Assembly: GCF_000430665.1 (NCBI RefSeq)
Contig: NZ_AUML01000003.1
Coordinates: forward strand, 177,648-241,647
Length of the DNA stretch: 64,000 nt
From: Aquimarina muelleri DSM 19832
Lineage (GTDB): Bacteria > Bacteroidota > Bacteroidia > Flavobacteriales > Flavobacteriaceae
Direction of reading: 5' to 3'
This document shows positions 9,239 to 24,200 of the stretch, piece after piece. Under the pieces are notes generated by a model that worked only from the letters and a program-made list of their open reading frames with translations, was not told where the DNA came from and made no database searches. The translations under genes and the position numbers were made by a program. Each line of letters starts with the position of its first letter. Within the stretch, counting starts at the first letter, position 1.

Positions 9239-12200
9239 TTATATTTCTATTTCCAGACCTTCTATAACATCCTCTATACTGCCTAGTTCATCTAATGTTA
9301 TATCCGTTGCTCCATAGTCTGTAGGAGAATATTCTACTTGATTATTGTTTAGACTAAAATCAATAATACTAGTCAAATACATTTTATACTTCTGAGCAAG
9401 TAATTCTATGGTTTCTTTTTGATATTCTTCTTTACTGTAATCAAAACTAAATTTTAGTTTTCCTTCCATAATAAACCCTGAGATATCCAAAACAAATTCA
9501 TTTTTTTGTTTAAGATCAACATCTACTCCTGAAGTAATTGGTGAAATCTCAAAAAGACTCTTTTTTATATCTTGATCAAAATCTCCTAGATAGTTAAAGC
9601 TGATTTCTGGTTGTTTATTAAATATTTTTCTACCTCCTTCTGTCATATACTTTAATAATCCATATCCTATCCCTTTGTTTGGTATATTACGCAAAGTTTC
9701 TTTTATAGATTTTATAGTATAACTCATATCATCTGATTTATACATATCGAGGATGATTGGATAATCTACTGTAAACCATCCTACCGTTCTCGAAATATCT
9801 ACGGTATTTATGATTTCTTCTCTACCATGTCCTTCTAGATTAATTATTATTTTATCCGAATCTGTCCAATCTTTTATGGTTAGTCCTAGTGCAGATAATA
9901 AAATATCATTGATTTCGGTATTAAACTTTTGATTTACCTCTTTTAATAATTTCGAAGTTTCTTCTTCTGTTAATGAAACAGATACTTCTGTAGATTGATC
10001 AAAATATCTATCTGTAATTTCATTATCCTTTGGTAAAATAGCCGTTTCTGTATTTACAATTTTTTCCCAGTATTCTCTTTCATTACCTAAGGCTTTACTA
10101 GTATGGGTATATTGATCTAATGCTTGTGCCCACTGCTTAAAAGAAGTTGTTTTTTGTGGTAACTGTATATGCTCTCCGTTTTCTAATTGTGTATATACTG
10201 TTGTTAAATCTTCAAAAATAATTCGTAGAGAAACTCCATCGATTACTAAGTGATGAAATACTAGTTGTAAATGATCTCCTTCTGAAGTTTTATAAAGTGC
10301 TATTGCAAATACCACTCCTTTCGAAATGTCTAAACTTTTTTGTACTTCCTGAACTCTGGTTTCTATTACTGATTGAGGGTTTTCTTGACTAGTTAGATCA
10401 AACACCTTAAAATCATAGGTTTTTTCTTCTATTCCTGCATTATACTGAGTATTATGTGAAGAGATATCAAATCGCATTCTAAGTGCATCATGTTGCACTA
10501 CCAGTTGCGATATTACTTTATCAAGAATATTTTCGTCAAATCCATTTGCTTTATACAACATAACAGACTGATTAAAGTGATTATATCCATCAAAGTGATC
10601 AAAGAACCATTGTTGAACAGGTGTTAATTTTACTTCTCCTGTTACAATTCCTTGTTCTGTCAAGATTCGCACACCTTCTTTAATATAAGGACTGAGTTCT
10701 TTTATTGTGGGGTGTATAAATAAGTCTCTAATAGTTAATTTTAATCCATGTTGATTTAATCGAGAGGCTACTTGAATAGCTTTGATAGAATCTCCACCAC
10801 TAGCAAAAAAATCATTGGTTACCCCTATTTTTTCTATTCCTAAAACCGCTTGCCAGATACTCGCTAAAACTTCTTCTGTTTTATTACTTGGTTCTGTATA
10901 TGTGGCATCATCTAATAAACTACTATCAGGTTTAGGTAATTGTTTTCTGTCGATTTTACCACTTGGTGCTAATGGTAATTTATCTAGTTCTACAAAATAT
11001 GCTGGCACCATAAAACTTGGTACTTGTTCTGATAAAAATGCTCTTAGGTCATCTGCACTTTTAACTTCTTCTTTTTCCTGATTAGTTATACTGTAATATG
11101 CTGCCAAATAATAACCTCCTGACGCATCAGTAAATGCTACTACTGCTACTTCTTTTACGGTTTTGTATTTTAATAAAATATCTTCAATCTCTCCTATTTC
11201 TACACGATACCCTCTAATATTTACTTGAAAATCTTTTCTTCCTAAAAATGCTAAATTTCCATCTGGTAGCCATTTAACTAAGTCTCCTGTTTTATAGAGT
11301 ATGTTACCTTTATGAAAAGGGTCTTCTACGAATTTTTCTTGATTAAGAATTGATATTTCCTCAGGATATTTGTTGTTTAAGTATCCACGCGCTACTCCAG
11401 GTCCTCCTATATACATTTCTCCAATAGTTCCTTCTGGTAAAAGATTCATGGTATCATCCAACACGTACATTTGCATATTAGGCATTGGTTTTCCGATTGG
11501 AACATTACCATTACTATTCATGAGTGCCAAAGGTTCTTCATAAAAACATGTATCGACTGTAGCTTCTGTTACTCCATAACTATTAATAACCCGAAATTGA
11601 TTTTCAAAATTATTAGCTATTTCTTTAAGATCTTCCATTCTAAAAATATCTGATCCTATAATCAATAGATTCAAAGAATCTAATTTCAAATCATTTTCAA
11701 ACACATATTGCATAAAAGGAATAATCAATGCAGGTGTAGATTCAAAAACAGTAATTTGTCGTTGCTGTAATAGTTTATACAATTCTTCCCAATCTAAACG
11801 AGTATCCTCTGGACAAATAACTAAGCTTCCTCCATGCAATAAACTTCTTCCTATATCTCCCATAAAAATATCAAAAGAAAAACCTGCTATCTGTAATAAA
11901 TTAGGAGTTACTTTTTCATATCCATAATCTCGCCTCCATACATAGGATACATGAACAAAACTCTTATGCTCTACCATTACTCCTTTTGGGTTACCTGTTG
12001 TACCCGAAGTAAATATAACATAGGCTAAATCTGATGGGCTGTTAATATTTTCGAGGTTTGGCACTATTTCTTGAGACCAGGAGATCGAATTTAATTCAAT
12101 AACTTCTCCTTCATAAAACATACCCTCTTTTAGGGTTGATGTTGCAATCAATGTGTTTATTCCACTTGCTTCAATTGTATAATTAATACGTTCTGCAGGA

Positions 12201-15200
12201 TAGGCTTTATCTAATGGTACATAAGCTGCTCCAGCTTTTAGGATTCCTAAAATAACAACTATAGAAGAGATTTCTCTGCCTGCATAAATTCCTACTATCG
12301 TGTTTCTTGTTACCCCTTTATCCCGTAACACTTGTGCTAACTGATTTGCTCTACTATTTAATGTTTCATAAGTTAATGTTTCTCCTATACCATCTCCATA
12401 AATTACTGCTTCTTTATTTGGGAATTGAGCAGCCTGTAATTCAAACTCTTCTTGAATTGTTTTTTCATAAGCAAAATCTTCATAAGAGTGTTTGTTTAAT
12501 AAATTTTGAACTTGATATTCAGGAATTAGGGTTACATCTTCTATTCTAGCCTCAGGATTCTTAGCTACTTTTTCTGTTATACTTAAAAAATGTCCTTTAA
12601 CTTGTTCGATAATACGTTGATCATATACCAAACTGTTATAGCAAAAATCGATCTCTACATCGTCTCCTAAATACACATCTATATAAAAATCGTAATTGAT
12701 ATGATCATACATTTTAGCATTTCCTAATATAAATCCTAAATGTTCTTTTGCAGAAGGGTCTTGTGTTTCTTTTGGCAGATTGTCAAAAATAATTACATGA
12801 TCAAGTAAGTTGTTTTTTAATGCTGTTTGAGATTGAATATCTACCAAAGAACAATGTTCGTATGTTCTAGCATTAATTAGATCCTTTTTTGTTTTCTGAA
12901 GCATTTCCAGAAAATTACTTTCCTTTCTAATTCTTACTGGAAGTGTATTAATAAATAACCCCAGCATTTCTTCGATTCCTTCTATTTCTGATGGTCGACC
13001 TGCTACAACTACTCCAAACACAACATCATCCGTATTGTTATAGGCTTGTAATAATGCTCCCCAAATTACTTGTAAAACAATACTTATAGTTAAATTATTT
13101 TCTACAGCTATTTTTTCTATCTGAACAAGGGTATCTTTATTTAATGTCAATCGCTCTGATCTAAGCTCATATCCTTCCTGAACATTACTTTGTGACTGTT
13201 TTGGAAGTGTAGCTATGTCTTCGTAATCTGATAAATAATTACTCCAGAAATCTAATGCTTTATTTTTTGGCTGTTGCTCATACCATAAGATATAATCTTG
13301 ATAAGGTCTGGCAGTACCAAGCAATGGTTGGTTATTACTTTTTAATTGTTTATAAATTGTAAAAAAGTTATCATACATAATAGAGGTACACCATCCGTCC
13401 ATAAGGATATGATGAAAACTCCAAACTACTTTAAACACCTCAACATCTGTCTTAAATATAGTAACCCTCATTAATGAATCTGCCCATAAATCAAAACTCT
13501 GTTGATTATCAGACTTCATAAAGTCTGCTATTATTTTTTCTGTACCCTTTTCTTCTGTAATATCATGATATTGAAGTCCTACAGATGATTCGCTTAACAC
13601 TACTTGTAATGGTACAGTTACGTTATCATAAATAAATCGAGTACGTAGAATATCATAGTGGTTTACTAAAATACTAAAAGATTTTTCCCATAAATCAAGA
13701 TCTAAATCTCCTTTAATATCAAAGGCTAATTGAATAATATAAGCACCAGCCTCCTGATTATACATATGCTCAAATAATATCGCCTCTTGCATCGATGATA
13801 GTTTATACACTTTTTCTAGCGATGCTCCTGAGGTAAGTGTACCTACTCTTTGTTTTACATAATCTAATTCTCCTAGAGTTATATCTGTTTTATAATCATG
13901 TGGTGTTGTTTCTACTTTTTCTCTAGATATACAATGAAAAACTACGTCTTCTAAAGCTTCCTGAAATAACTGAGAAAATCTAATAATACTTTCTTTATTA
14001 TATTCTTTTTCGTTATAGCTTATGTTTACGCTTAATTGTTGATTCTCTACAATACTATTAATATTTAGAGCATATAAGTTTTCTAAATCAAAATTCTCGA
14101 AATTTTCTAATACTATATCTGATTTCCTAAAATTATCTAAGGTAACATCTTGATCTATCTGTCCTAAGTAGTTAAAACATATTTCTGGCTGTATACTCCA
14201 AATAGGGTTTTCTAGTTCTTCTGCTTGATATCCATATTTTAATATCCCATAATTCATTCCTTTTTCTGGAATTCTCCTAAGTGTTTCCTTTATTATTCTT
14301 AATTGATATGAAATATCTGAAGTATGAGACATATCTAGTAATACAGGAAATATAGATGTAAACCATCCTATGGTTCTGGTTATATCCGTTTGTTCTAAGA
14401 TATCCTCTCTACCATGACCTTCCATAGAAATCAAAAACGTATCTTCTTTTGCCCATTTTTTTAAAGCTAGCCCTAATACCGTTAGTAAAATGTCATTGAT
14501 TTCTGTTTTATAGGCTTGATGTACCGTAGTTAATATCTGGGTGGTTATCTTTTTTGAAAATGTAAACTCCATACTTCTTACATCTTTATAGGTGTTTTCT
14601 GTAATTATATGGTCTTTTACTAATGGATTAACTTTTGTGACATCTATACTTTTCCAATATTCAATTTCTGAAGTATGCCAATCTTTATAACTTTCATCAA
14701 TACCACTACCATACTTTTGTAATTCTGTAGCCCACTGCTTGTATGATGTTGTTTTTGATGGTAATTTTGCTTTGCTCTTTGTTTTTAGCTGATCATATAG
14801 TGTATTTAAATCTTCGAGTAAAATTCTCCAAGAAACCCCATCAATAATCAAGTGATGTATTCCTATAAACAAATGGTCTCCTTCTGCTGTTTTAAATATC
14901 CCTATTTGTACTAATGGTCCCGTTTCAATATTTAAACTCAGTAATAACCTATTAACTTCTTCTTCTATTTTTTCTTTCTGTACCTCTTTAGCTTCTTTAG
15001 AATAGTCAAATACAGTAAAGTTATATTGCCCATCAATAGACTCTTCAATATATTGTGATATTATATCTCCTTTCTTTTGATATTTAGTTCTTAAGATATC
15101 GTGATGCTGTAAGATGATATCTATAGATTCTTTCATAAGTTCAGGATCTAAAGAGTCCTCATTAAAAAGAAGTAAATGTTGACTCAATTGATTGTAATAT

Positions 15201-18200
15201 GTAGGGTATGAATCGAAAAACCAATTTTGTATTGGACTTATAACAACTTCTCCTGTTACAATTCCTTGATCAATTTCGAATTTCTGCGTCTCTTTGACCA
15301 TTTTGCTTAATAGTGCTATATTAGGTTGTTCAAAAACATCCTTTACTACAAGGTTATAGCCATATGCTTTAAGTTTAGATACAATCTGAATTGATTTGAT
15401 AGAGTCTCCTCCTATCTCAAAAAAGTTATCTCCTACCCCTATTTGTTTTGCTCCTAAAACTTCTTCCCATACACTTACTAATATTTCTTCTATTTTGGTA
15501 CTTGGAGCGATATAATCTGATCCTTTAAATTCTGGATCGGGTAGTGCTTTTCGATCTATTTTTTCATTAGAGTTAAGAGGAAATTCTTGCATCCAAACAA
15601 AATATGATGGTATCATATGGTCTGGCAATGTAGCCGATAACATTCCTTTAAATTCCTGAAAACTAAATTCATTTTCTGAAATATAATACGCACATAAAAA
15701 TGGTTGATCTTGTTTGTCTTTCTTTGCTATAACCACAGCTTTTTTAATACAATCTATTGCCAGAAGTTCGTTTTCTACTTCTCCCAATTCTATTCTAAAT
15801 CCACGAATTTTTACTTGATGATCTATTCTACCTATATATTCTAATTCTCCGTTTGTAGTCATTCTAGCTAAATCGCCAGAGCGATATAAACGTTCTTCTG
15901 GATTATATGGATTTTGAATAAAACGTTCTTTGGTAAGTTCCTCTCTATTAAGATATCCTTTGGCTACTCCCGGACCTCCAACATACAATTCTCCTATGCA
16001 ACCTTTTGGGGTTAACTTCCTGTTTTTATCAAAAATATACATTGTTAATGTTGGAATCGGAGTTCCTATATTGCTGATATTATTTTCTATTTCATATGCT
16101 CCAATTTCCTTATAAGTTGCATGTACAGTTGTCTCTGTAATTCCATACATATTAATAAGTTTCGTATTTGGATATTGTAAAAAGAATTCTTTTAACAATG
16201 CAGGTTTTAAGACATCCCCACCAAAAGTAACATATCGCAAAAACAGTTCTTTTTGGTTATCAATTATTTCTGGAATAAGATTATAAAATGCGGATGGGGT
16301 TTGATTTAATACTGTTACTTTCTTATTTGCCAACAGATTACCGAATTTTGATGGGTCTCTAGATATTTCTTTTGGAACAATAACTAATTCGCCTCCTCTT
16401 AACAAGGCTCCATACATTTCCCAAACCGAAAAATCAAAACAATAAGAATGAAATAAGGTCCAAACATCTGTATCACTAAAATCATATTGAAATTTATCAT
16501 TAAAAAGTAAGCGTATTACATTTCGATGATTTATCATAACCCCCTTTGGGTTCCCCGTAGTACCCGAAGTATATATTACATAAGCTACTTGATCAGCTGC
16601 AATATCAAACTCATTTTTATAGGTTGATTCCTTATCTAGTTCTAACTTATTAATTTCTATAAGAAGTAATTCTTTTTTGGTATGTTCGGTCTGATGTTTG
16701 GTAGTACTATGTACTATTATTGCAGAGGCATTACTATCTTGCAATATATAGTTAATTCTAGCTTCTGGATATTCTGGGTCTATTGGTACATATATAGCTC
16801 CTACCTTTAGAATCGCCAGGATACTAACAATCATATCTGTAGATCGATCCAAGAGTACTCCTACAATGTCCTCTGAAACTACTCCTTTACTGGTCAAAGC
16901 TTCTGCTAGGTTATTGGCCCTTTGATTTAATACTTCGTATGTTATTTCTTCATCTTCCCAGCTTACTGCTGTATGATTTGGTGTTGCCAATGCTTGTTCC
17001 TCAAACTTACCATGAATAGTTTGATGATAAGGGTAATTAGCCTCGGTATCATTAAAACTTCCTTTTAATAATTCTTGCTTTTCTACCGGAGTAATAATTT
17101 CGATATCGTTAAGTAGTATCTCTGGTGTTTGTAGAATTACATCTGTAATCTGTTTAAAATGAGTACACACTTGATCTATTGTCGAAGATTCATACACATT
17201 CTCATTATAATTAATAATTATTTCTAGGTGTTTACCTGGTAAGACACTTAGATATAAATTATAATGTGTTTCTTCATAAGAATCATAATTTGATACAGAG
17301 AATCCTAAACGAGTATCTAAATCCATATTATACAAGGACTGGTCTATAGGGAAGTTCTCAAAAATCATTATATGATCAAACAAGTCTCCTTTTAATTTGG
17401 TGAGCCCTTGTATTTCTGATAATGGAATATATTCGTTGGATTGTACTTTTAGAAATTGACGTTGTGTTTCTTGAAGCAATTCTACAAAACTAACTTTACC
17501 TGCTTGGATTCGAACTGGTACTGTATTAATAAAAAGACCTACCATATCTTCTATTCCTTGAATTTCAGAAGGTCTTCCTGAAACTACAGCTCCAAAGAGT
17601 ACATCATTTGTATCATTATATTTCTGTAATAAAATCCCCCATAATGCCTGAATAATTATATTTTTAGTAATATTATATTGACTAGATAACTCATCAAACT
17701 GTTTTATAATGGTTTCATCTAATATAATTCTACGTTCGCCTAATTGATATTTATCGGTTGTATTTACATAATCAACAGGAATACTTGATTGTTCTTCATA
17801 TCCTTTTAAATACGAATCCCAAAAATTCAACATCTCTGTTTTATTAATTTTATAAAACCAATCAATATAGTTTCGATATGGTTTTATTTCTTTAAAGTCA
17901 GGGTGTACATTATCTTTTAATGAAATATAAATATTGAAGAAATCGGTGTACATCAATGATAAACACCACCCATCCATCAAAATATGATGGAAATTCCAAA
18001 TTACTTTATATCTATTTTCACTTAATTGAATTAAATGAACTCTCATTAATGGTTCCTTAAAGATATCAAAACCTCGTTCTAGATCTTCTCTAATTATGGT
18101 TGCTACTCTTTTTTCTAAATCATAAGGTTCTTCTTCTATTAAGGATATATTATGTACTGGAGCAACTCTATCGCTAAAAATGATTTGTACAGGATGAGAG

Positions 18201-21200
18201 ATTCCATCATTAAAAAACCCTGTTCTAAATATTTCGTGTCTTTCGCATAATTTGTTTATACTCTTTTCAAAGAGGGTTGTATCTAGTTCTCCTTCTAGAT
18301 CAAAAATAGACTGAATACAATATGCTTGTTTACTATCATCAAATAAGTGATGAAACAACATTCCTTCTTGCATAGGAGATAAATGATATATGTCATCAAC
18401 CTCTCTATTATCTTCACTATTTTTTATATATTCTTGTACTAAATCATATTCTGATAAGGATAACGAAACTCCATAATCACTTGGTGTTTTTTCTGGTATT
18501 GCTACTGTAATACAGTGAGAAATAATATCTGCTAAATAATTCTTGTAAGAGTATGATAAACTTTCTATCGTACTCTCATTATACTGATGCGTATTATAAC
18601 TAATACTAATCTTTAGCTTTTTATCAACAATCCAACTATTTATAAGAAGTTTATATTTGTTGTTTGTTGTTTTACTTTCTGAATCTCCTCCAGAAAGGTC
18701 TGAGATTTTAAATAGTCCAATTGGAATATCCTGATCAATTTGTCCGAGATAATTAAATACTATTTCTGGATTACATGCAGTTAATGGATGTGATGATAAA
18801 TAATTTATAATACCATATCCAACCCCTTTGTTAGGTATTTTCCTAAGGTCTTCTTTTATTGTTTTAATAGCTGTAACTAAATCGCTATTTATTTCTGGCA
18901 TTTTTAATAATACAGGAAAAAGCCCTGTAAACCAGCCTATTGTTCTGGTAACATCTATATCTTTAAAAAGGTTTTCTCTTCCGTGACCCTCTAGGTGTAA
19001 TAAAACCCTATCAGATTTACTCCAATTTTGAATAGACAATCCTAATGCGGTTAATAGGATATCATTGATTTCTGTATGATATGATTGATTAACATTTCTT
19101 AACAAATCAGTTGTTTCTTCTACTGTTAATTCAACAGAAGTAGAAACAATATTTTCATAATTATTATTCTGGACAGTACCATCTGTTGGCAGTGCTGTTA
19201 CGTGTTCATTTACTACTTCATTCCAATACGTTAATTCATTCTGCAGCCTCGTCCCTTTAGCATATTCTTGTATTGCTATAGCCCAATCCTTAAATGAATT
19301 GGTTTTTAAAGGTAATTTTGGGGATTCTGATTTGAGTATTTGTTCATATAATGTTGCAAAATCTTCTAGTAAAACTCTCCAAGAAACACCATCAATAACT
19401 AAATGATGAACAATTACTAACAAATGATCTCCTTCATCTGTTCTAAAAATACCTAATTGTATTAAAGGGCCTTTTTCTATATTCAAGCTTGCTTGTAAAA
19501 TGTTGGCCTCTTTTTCTATATCTGCTTCGGGATGGCCTCTAAAATCAAAAACTTTTATATCAAAAGAAGAGCATGCATCTTTGGTATATTCAATTAATAC
19601 ATTAGAGTCTACTTGCTTTACAAAATTAGCTCTAAGGATATCATGATGTAGTATTAACTCTTTAAACGAATTATAAACTACAGTTTCATCAAAACCATTC
19701 TCTCTAAACAACATAACATCTTGATTGAAATGATTTGGTTTTGTATGATTATTCTCAAAAAACCATTCTTGAATAGGTGTAAGAGGACTCTGACCTTCTA
19801 CCAAGTCTTGATCTATTTGCTTTGGTGTAACTTCTTTTATTCTTTGACTTAACTTAGTAATTGTGTTATATGCGAATACATCATCTAATTCTAATTGATA
19901 CCCATATTCTGCCATTCGTACCACAATCTGAATTGACTTTATAGAGTCTCCTCCTATATTAAAGAAGTCTGTATTTGTATTAATATTCTTAATTCCTAAG
20001 ACTTCCTCCCATACCTGTATTAATTTTTCTTCTATCGCATTAACTCCCTTGGTAACTTCTTCTTGTAGCGTTGGTTCAGGAAGTGCTTTTTTGTTGACTT
20101 TACCGTTGGTTGTTAATGGTATTTGTTCTAAGTGTATATAAAAACTAGGAACCATATACTCTGGTAAAGACTCTTTCATATGGCTCTTTAATTCCTCTGC
20201 ATTAATCTCTCCATTTTTACCTACATAATAACTACATAAATATTTGTCGTTATGCTCGTTGGTTCTGGTAATGACAATACCTTCAATAATATCCTCATGT
20301 TCTAACAAACGGTGTGTTATTTCTCCCAGTTCAATTCGATAACCTCTTACTTTTACTTGTTGATCTGCTCTTCCTGCAAATTCTAGTACTCCTTCTGGTA
20401 ACCATCGTACTACATCTCCCGTTTTATATAAACGCTCGGTTGGTTGAAAAGGATTTTCTATAAATCGCTCTTTTGTTAATTCCTTATTATTAAGATAACC
20501 TCTGGCTACACCATCTCCTCCAACATATAACTCACCAAATACTCCTATAGGCTGTATTTGATGATTTGTATTAAGAACATAGGCAGTAGAATTAGCTATC
20601 GGTTTACCAATTGGTATATTACGGTCATGTGTTTTTGTAATAGCATATATTGTAGAAAAAGTAGTGTTTTCTGTCGGTCCATATCCATTAAATAATTGTA
20701 GGTTAGGAAACATCTCTCGAACGCTATTGATATGTGGTGGGGATAATGCATCTCCTCCTACTATCAAATATCTCAATGGTTCAAAAATTGTTAGATCTTG
20801 ATTTACTAATTGATTAAATAAAGGAGAGGTTAACCACATTGTATTAATCTGATATTCCTTAATTTTTTGTCCTAATTTTTTTGCATCTAATAAGCTATCA
20901 TTATCGATTAGATATAAACTTCCTCCGTTTAATAAACTACCCCATATTTCTATAGTAGTAGCATCAAACACGGGGGCTCCTGTTTGTAAGAAACGTGTTT
21001 GTTCATCCAAATTAATATAAGTGCAGCTTTTTACTAGTCGAATAACATTACGATGCATAATTTGTACTCCTTTTGGGGTGCCTGTAGAACCAGAGGTATA
21101 CATTATATAACATAGTTGATCACTAGGTATCTTTGCTTCTATATTTGTAGTGGAGTAATTAGCTATTTCGACTTCTTCTAGCCTAAGTACAGTTCCCATA

Positions 21201-24200
21201 AAATCTTCTGGAGATTCATGAGATCCTGATACAATCATTAGCTGAGCGCCTGTATCCGTTAGCATATGATCTATACGACCTTTAGGATATGCTGGATCGA
21301 TTGGTAAGTAAACTCCTCCTGATTTAATAACCCCTAAGATGGCAATTGTTGTTTCTAAAGAACGTTCTCCGTATATCGCTACAATATCTTCTTTACCTAT
21401 TCCTTTTGATTGTAATGCATGAGCTAGTTGATTTGCCTTATTATTTAATGTCTGATAAGTTAATGATACTTGATCAAACGATATAGCTATATGTTCTGGG
21501 TGTTGTGCTACTTGCTCTTCGAACAAAGAGGCTATATTATCTGTAGATGGATAAGGAATACTTGTATTGTTATATAATTCTAATTGTATTTTATCTGCTT
21601 CTGAATTAAGCTCTATATTCTTAATATCAATTTCTGGCTGCGATAATACCGTATTTAGAATTTTCTGAAAATGTTCGCCTAATCTATCTATTGTTTCTGA
21701 TTCATATACATTTTGATCATAACTAAAGATAACCTGATATGTTGCTCCTGGAATTATGGTTACATAAAAATCATAATCCGTTTCTTCATAAGTTTGATGA
21801 TTAGATACTTTAAATCCTAGTTGCTCATCAATTTCGAGATTGGACAAGGCTTCGTCTACGGGATAATTTTCGAACATCATGATGTGATCAATCAATTCAT
21901 TTTTTAATTCAACTTGTCCTTGAATTTCTACAAGTGGTAAATACTCCCGTTCCTTTATTTCTAAAAATTCTTGTTGTGCCTCTTGTACTAGTGTTTCGAA
22001 ATTGGTAGACTTGTTTCTAATACGTAATGGAACTGTATTGGTAAACAGCCCTACCATTTCTTCTATTCCTTTTATCTCTGTTGGTCTTCCTGACACAACA
22101 ACACCAAAAACGACATCATCTGTATCATTATATTTTTGCAGTAAAATGCCCCAAATTGACTGGATAAGGACATTAGAAGTTACTTGATATTTTTGAGATA
22201 ACTCACTAAATTTATTAACGATTTCTTCCTCTAAAATAATTGTTTTTCGATCAATACGTCTGGATTGCTCTCCTATAACTATTTTGTCTTTTGGAATAAG
22301 TGCTTTTTTATCATATCCTGTAAGATATTCTTTCCAAAAAGATAACATTGCGTCATTATCTTGCTTCTCTAACCAATAAATATATTCCTGAAATGGTGTG
22401 ACTTCTGTTAAATTAGCTTCTCTTCCTTCTTTTACCTCTAAATAAGTACTAAATAAATCATTATATAAAATAGATAAACACCATCCATCCATTATGATAT
22501 GATGAATGTTCCATATTAATTTATATTTGTCTTTTTCTGTTCTAATTAATTGTATCCTAAACAATCCTTCTTTCTCCAAATCAAAACCTTTATCAAGATC
22601 CCTCTTAATTAGCATATTGACTTGTTTTTCTGCTTCCTCTTTTGAAAAATGGGATACATCTGAAGAAGTAAATTCTAATGATCTTTCATCATAAACAAAT
22701 TGTATGGGATTTGATATATTTTCGTGTATAAAATTGGTTCTTAAAACATCATATCTTTTACTTATTCTATCAAGACTTTCTTCTAGAATAACCTCATCTA
22801 TTTTACCTTCAACATCTACAAATGATTGTATAGAATACGTTTTTGATTTTTTACTACGTAAAAAATAGAAAAACAATCCTTTTTGCATCGGTGAAAGATT
22901 ATAAATCTTTTTTATGTCTTTTTTAATACCATATGCCAAAACACTTTCTTGTACCGTAGTTAGCTCATCGATGCTAATACTTGCTCCATAATCTGATGGA
23001 GTCATTATTGCATTATCACGCTCAATACAGTGTTTTATGATATATTTTAAATTTTCTACATAATTTTTTGCCAGCGTAGTAATTGTATCTTCATAATGCT
23101 CTGTGGCATGATAATTAAAATTTAGTACTAATTGATCGTTTTTTATAATCCCATCTATCATAATCGAATATGGTGTTTCCATATCCTTACTCATATATTC
23201 TCCTCCTTTTCTAGAGGATACTTCAAAATGTTCAGAAGTTGTATCTTGATCTATTTGTCCTAAATAATTAAAAGCAATTTCTGCGTTAGTAGTTTCTACT
23301 TTTTCATCAGATAAATATTTTAAAATACCATATTCGATTCCCTTGTTTGGTATTTTTCTAAGGTTTTCTTTTACACTTCTTATAGTATATGATAAATCCT
23401 GCTCTTCTTCAATATTAATCACCACTGGAAAAATAGTGGTAAACCATCCTATTGTTCTACTGATATCAATTCCTTCAAAAATATCTTCTCTTCCATGCCC
23501 CTCAAGATTAATCCGTAATTTATTGCTTTTTGTCCATTTACTAAATGATATTCCTAAAGCAGTAAGAAGGATATCATTTATTTCTGTATTATATGCGTGA
23601 TTTACTTGTCTTAATAATTGTGTAGTTTCTTGGTTTCCTAAATTAACCGTTATCGTTGCTAGATCTTTAAAAGTTCTATTATTAACAATCTTATCTTTTG
23701 GAAGAGGTTCTACTTCTATTTTTGAGATAGAATCCCAATACTTAATTATATTACTATTTATCCCCTTCTCGATATATTTATATAATGTATCTATCCAAAA
23801 CTTATACGAATTTGTTTTTAGAGGAAGTTTTATTTCCTTAGTATTAGTGATTGCTTGTGCATAAATCTCCTGTAGATCTTTTAATAAAATACGCCAAGAA
23901 ATACCATCGATTACCAAGTGATGTACTATAATTTGTAAATAATCCCCTTTTTGTGTACGAAATAAACCTACATGAACAAGAGGACCTTTGGATAATGAAA
24001 AACTACTATGAAGCTTAGTAACCTCGGCTTCTATACTACTATCAAAATTATCGATATCTAACAAATCAAAAATTTCGTATTTAAATAATTTATCGGTTAC
24101 TTCTCCTCTATTATAAGCAATTATTTCCTCTCCTTCACTTTTAAATAGAATCCTCAATGCATCATGATGTGCCAATAGTTTTCTAAAAGTTATTTCTAAC

